From Allobosea sp. (GTDB lineage Bacteria > Pseudomonadota > Alphaproteobacteria > Rhizobiales > Beijerinckiaceae), in NCBI RefSeq assembly GCF_030695125.1, contig NZ_JAUYTP010000027.1:1-38759 (forward strand): a stretch of DNA of 38,759 bases, in the 5' to 3' direction. Shown here piece by piece: positions 37,692 to 38,759 of the stretch. The position numbers and the translations under genes are program-made. The number at the start of each line of letters is the position of its first letter. The stretch's first letter is position 1. Below the pieces are notes generated by a model. That model was not told the DNA's origin and ran no database searches. It saw nothing but the letters and a program-made list of their open reading frames with translations.

Positions 37692-38759
37692 ATGCGCCAG
37701 TCCAGCCTTCACCCTCTCGCGCAAGCGACTGCCGAAGAACGCTTTTCGGCAGGAAGGGACGAGCGGCGCGCCGCCGATCCGCAGTCTCCCGTGCCGACCG
37801 CGTCCGATGCGCCGCAAGTGCGGTTCTGGCGCACGCCCGACCGGCTGATCGAGCGGGTCTGGGCGCGCTCACCAGGCATTGCGCCGCCATCGGTCGAGGT
37901 TCCTGACGGGCTGACGATCGAGGGCGAGCTTTCAGACGCGACCGCGGACGACGTCGTGGTCGTCGAGGCGCCATGCGCGCCGGTTTTGCCGCAGCCTGCG
38001 GTTCCCGCCACCCCGCTGTCGCTGATCTCCGACCACGCCTTCTGGGAGGTCGTCTCGGGGGACCGGTCGGACGAGGCCGAGAGCGGGCCTGCCCGCGCCC
38101 AGCCCCCGCGGGCCGCGGAGCCGGTGCCGGCGGCCGCGAGCCCCGCCGTCGCAAAGCTCCGGCATGCGCCGATGCGTCCCGCCGCGGCGCCGCTGGTCCT
38201 CCAGCGGCGGGCGCCGCCGCCTCAGGTGGCGGTGGGCGTGACGTCGCGCCCGTCGGCCGAGCCGGTTCAGGCGCTGCAGCCCAAGGCCGCCCAGGTGGTC
38301 GAGGTTCCCGTGCCGGGCCGTGGCGTCGTCGTCACCCGCCGGGCCCGGGCCGAGGTCGCGGCGGCGTCGCCCGACCTGGCCGAGGACGAGGCGGGATTTG
38401 ACGCGCCTGTCGCGCAGCCGGCGCCGTTCGAACTCCCGGCGATCACCATCCTGGCCGAGCCGCCTGCGGTCGAAGCCGCAATCCCCACCGAAATCCTGCA
38501 GCAGAATGCCGGCGCGCTCGAAGGCGTGCTCGAAGACTTCAATGTGCGGGGCGAAATCGTCCAGGCCTGCCCCGGTCCGGTGGTGACGCTCTACGAGCTG
38601 GAGCCGGCGCCCGGCACCAAATCCTCCCGCGTGATTTCGCTGGCCGACGACATTGCCCGTTCGATGAGCGCGATCTCGGCGCGCGTGGCGGTGATTCCCG
38701 GCAAGAACGCGATCGGCATCGAACTGCCCAACGCCAAGCGCGAGACGGTCTATCTGCGC
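37692..38759 (+). CDS. ftsK: FtsK/SpoIIIE-family DNA translocase without N-terminal membrane domain (3' end cut by window edge)
   Basis: DNA-pumping ATPase family involved in chromosome dimer resolution and segregation. The frame is open from the ATG 37692 to the right edge (356 codons). The first ~260 residues are a Pro/Ala/Val-rich, probably disordered linker with no membrane helix, including VRFWRTPDRLIERVWARSPG. From about residue 265 the motor alpha region starts: NAGALEGVLEDFNVRGEIVQ, GPVVTLYELEPAPGTKSSRV, SLADDIARSMSAISARVAV and GKNAIGIELPNAKRETVYLR; the Walker motifs are beyond the window. Classic FtsK has four TM helices at its start; they are absent here and hflX ends only 90 nt upstream. 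Confidence 0.88.
   Translation, partial: MRQSSLHPLAQATAEERFSAGRDERRAADPQSPVPTASDAPQVRFWRTPDRLIERVWARSPGIAPPSVEVPDGLTIEGELSDATADDVVVVEAPCAPVLPQPAVPATPLSLISDHAFWEVVSGDRSDEAESGPARAQPPRAAEPVPAAASPAVAKLRHAPMRPAAAPLVLQRRAPPPQVAVGVTSRPSAEPVQALQPKAAQVVEVPVPGRGVVVTRRARAEVAAASPDLAEDEAGFDAPVAQPAPFELPAITILAEPPAVEAAIPTEILQQNAGALEGVLEDFNVRGEIVQACPGPVVTLYELEPAPGTKSSRVISLADDIARSMSAISARVAVIPGKNAIGIELPNAKRETVYLR

Overview
The window is GC-rich chromosomal DNA from an alphaproteobacterium. The gene order points to Hyphomicrobiales, probably near Bosea or Methylobacterium; that is inferred from family synteny and no search was run. The markers are glnB-glnA next to nnr, an ftsB-like gene before pdhA-pdhB-pdhC-lpd, then lipA and a COQ10/RatA gene, and cinA-ispDF-dusB-ntrB-ntrC-ntrY-ntrX-hfq-hflX. 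Strong G/C bias at third codon positions opens long antisense frames over nearly every gene.

Layout. 1-5,250: a DEAD-box RNA helicase cut by the left edge (minus), an alpha/beta hydrolase, a small membrane protein, parE and a doubtful short ORF. 5,339-7,309: a lone GT4 glycosyltransferase, a decayed IS630-type transposase and a secreted Arg/Asp-rich protein, which form the most accessory-looking stretch. 7,384-11,163: glnA and glnB (minus, with a textbook terminator after glnA) divergent from nnr. 11,251-14,652: small accessory genes (a PRC-barrel protein, an RHH-like protein, a translationally coupled pair resembling HigA N-termini, a small secreted protein, tRNA-Lys and a membrane-anchored SGNH-like protein). 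14,689-20,960: ftsB-like gene and the pyruvate dehydrogenase genes. 20,985-22,645: a nested palindromic element, two small membrane proteins and an outer-membrane barrel. 22,752-29,344: lipA, COQ10/RatA, a membrane-fused spermidine-synthase-like protein, cinA-ispDF (minus) and dusB. 29,361-37,601: the ntrBC and ntrYX nitrogen two-component systems, hfq and hflX. 37,692-end: an FtsK/SpoIIIE-type translocase cut by the right edge.

How the genes fit together. PII (glnB), glutamine synthetase and NtrB/NtrC are the classic nitrogen-sensing circuit, here in two blocks about 20 kb apart. PDH E1 (with a lipoyl domain on E1-beta), E2 and E3 lie beside lipA, which makes the lipoyl cofactor they need. 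Three spaced GGAAC-N16-CGTT/CGTC motifs precede small genes and suggest that part of the accessory content belongs to the EcfG general stress regulon.

No CRISPR array, prophage, rRNA or obvious defence island is visible. Most of the window is core metabolism and regulation. The less explained items are the HigA-N-like pair, the putative EcfG-driven small genes, the palindromic element beside a start-less frame, and the FtsK-like gene without a membrane domain.
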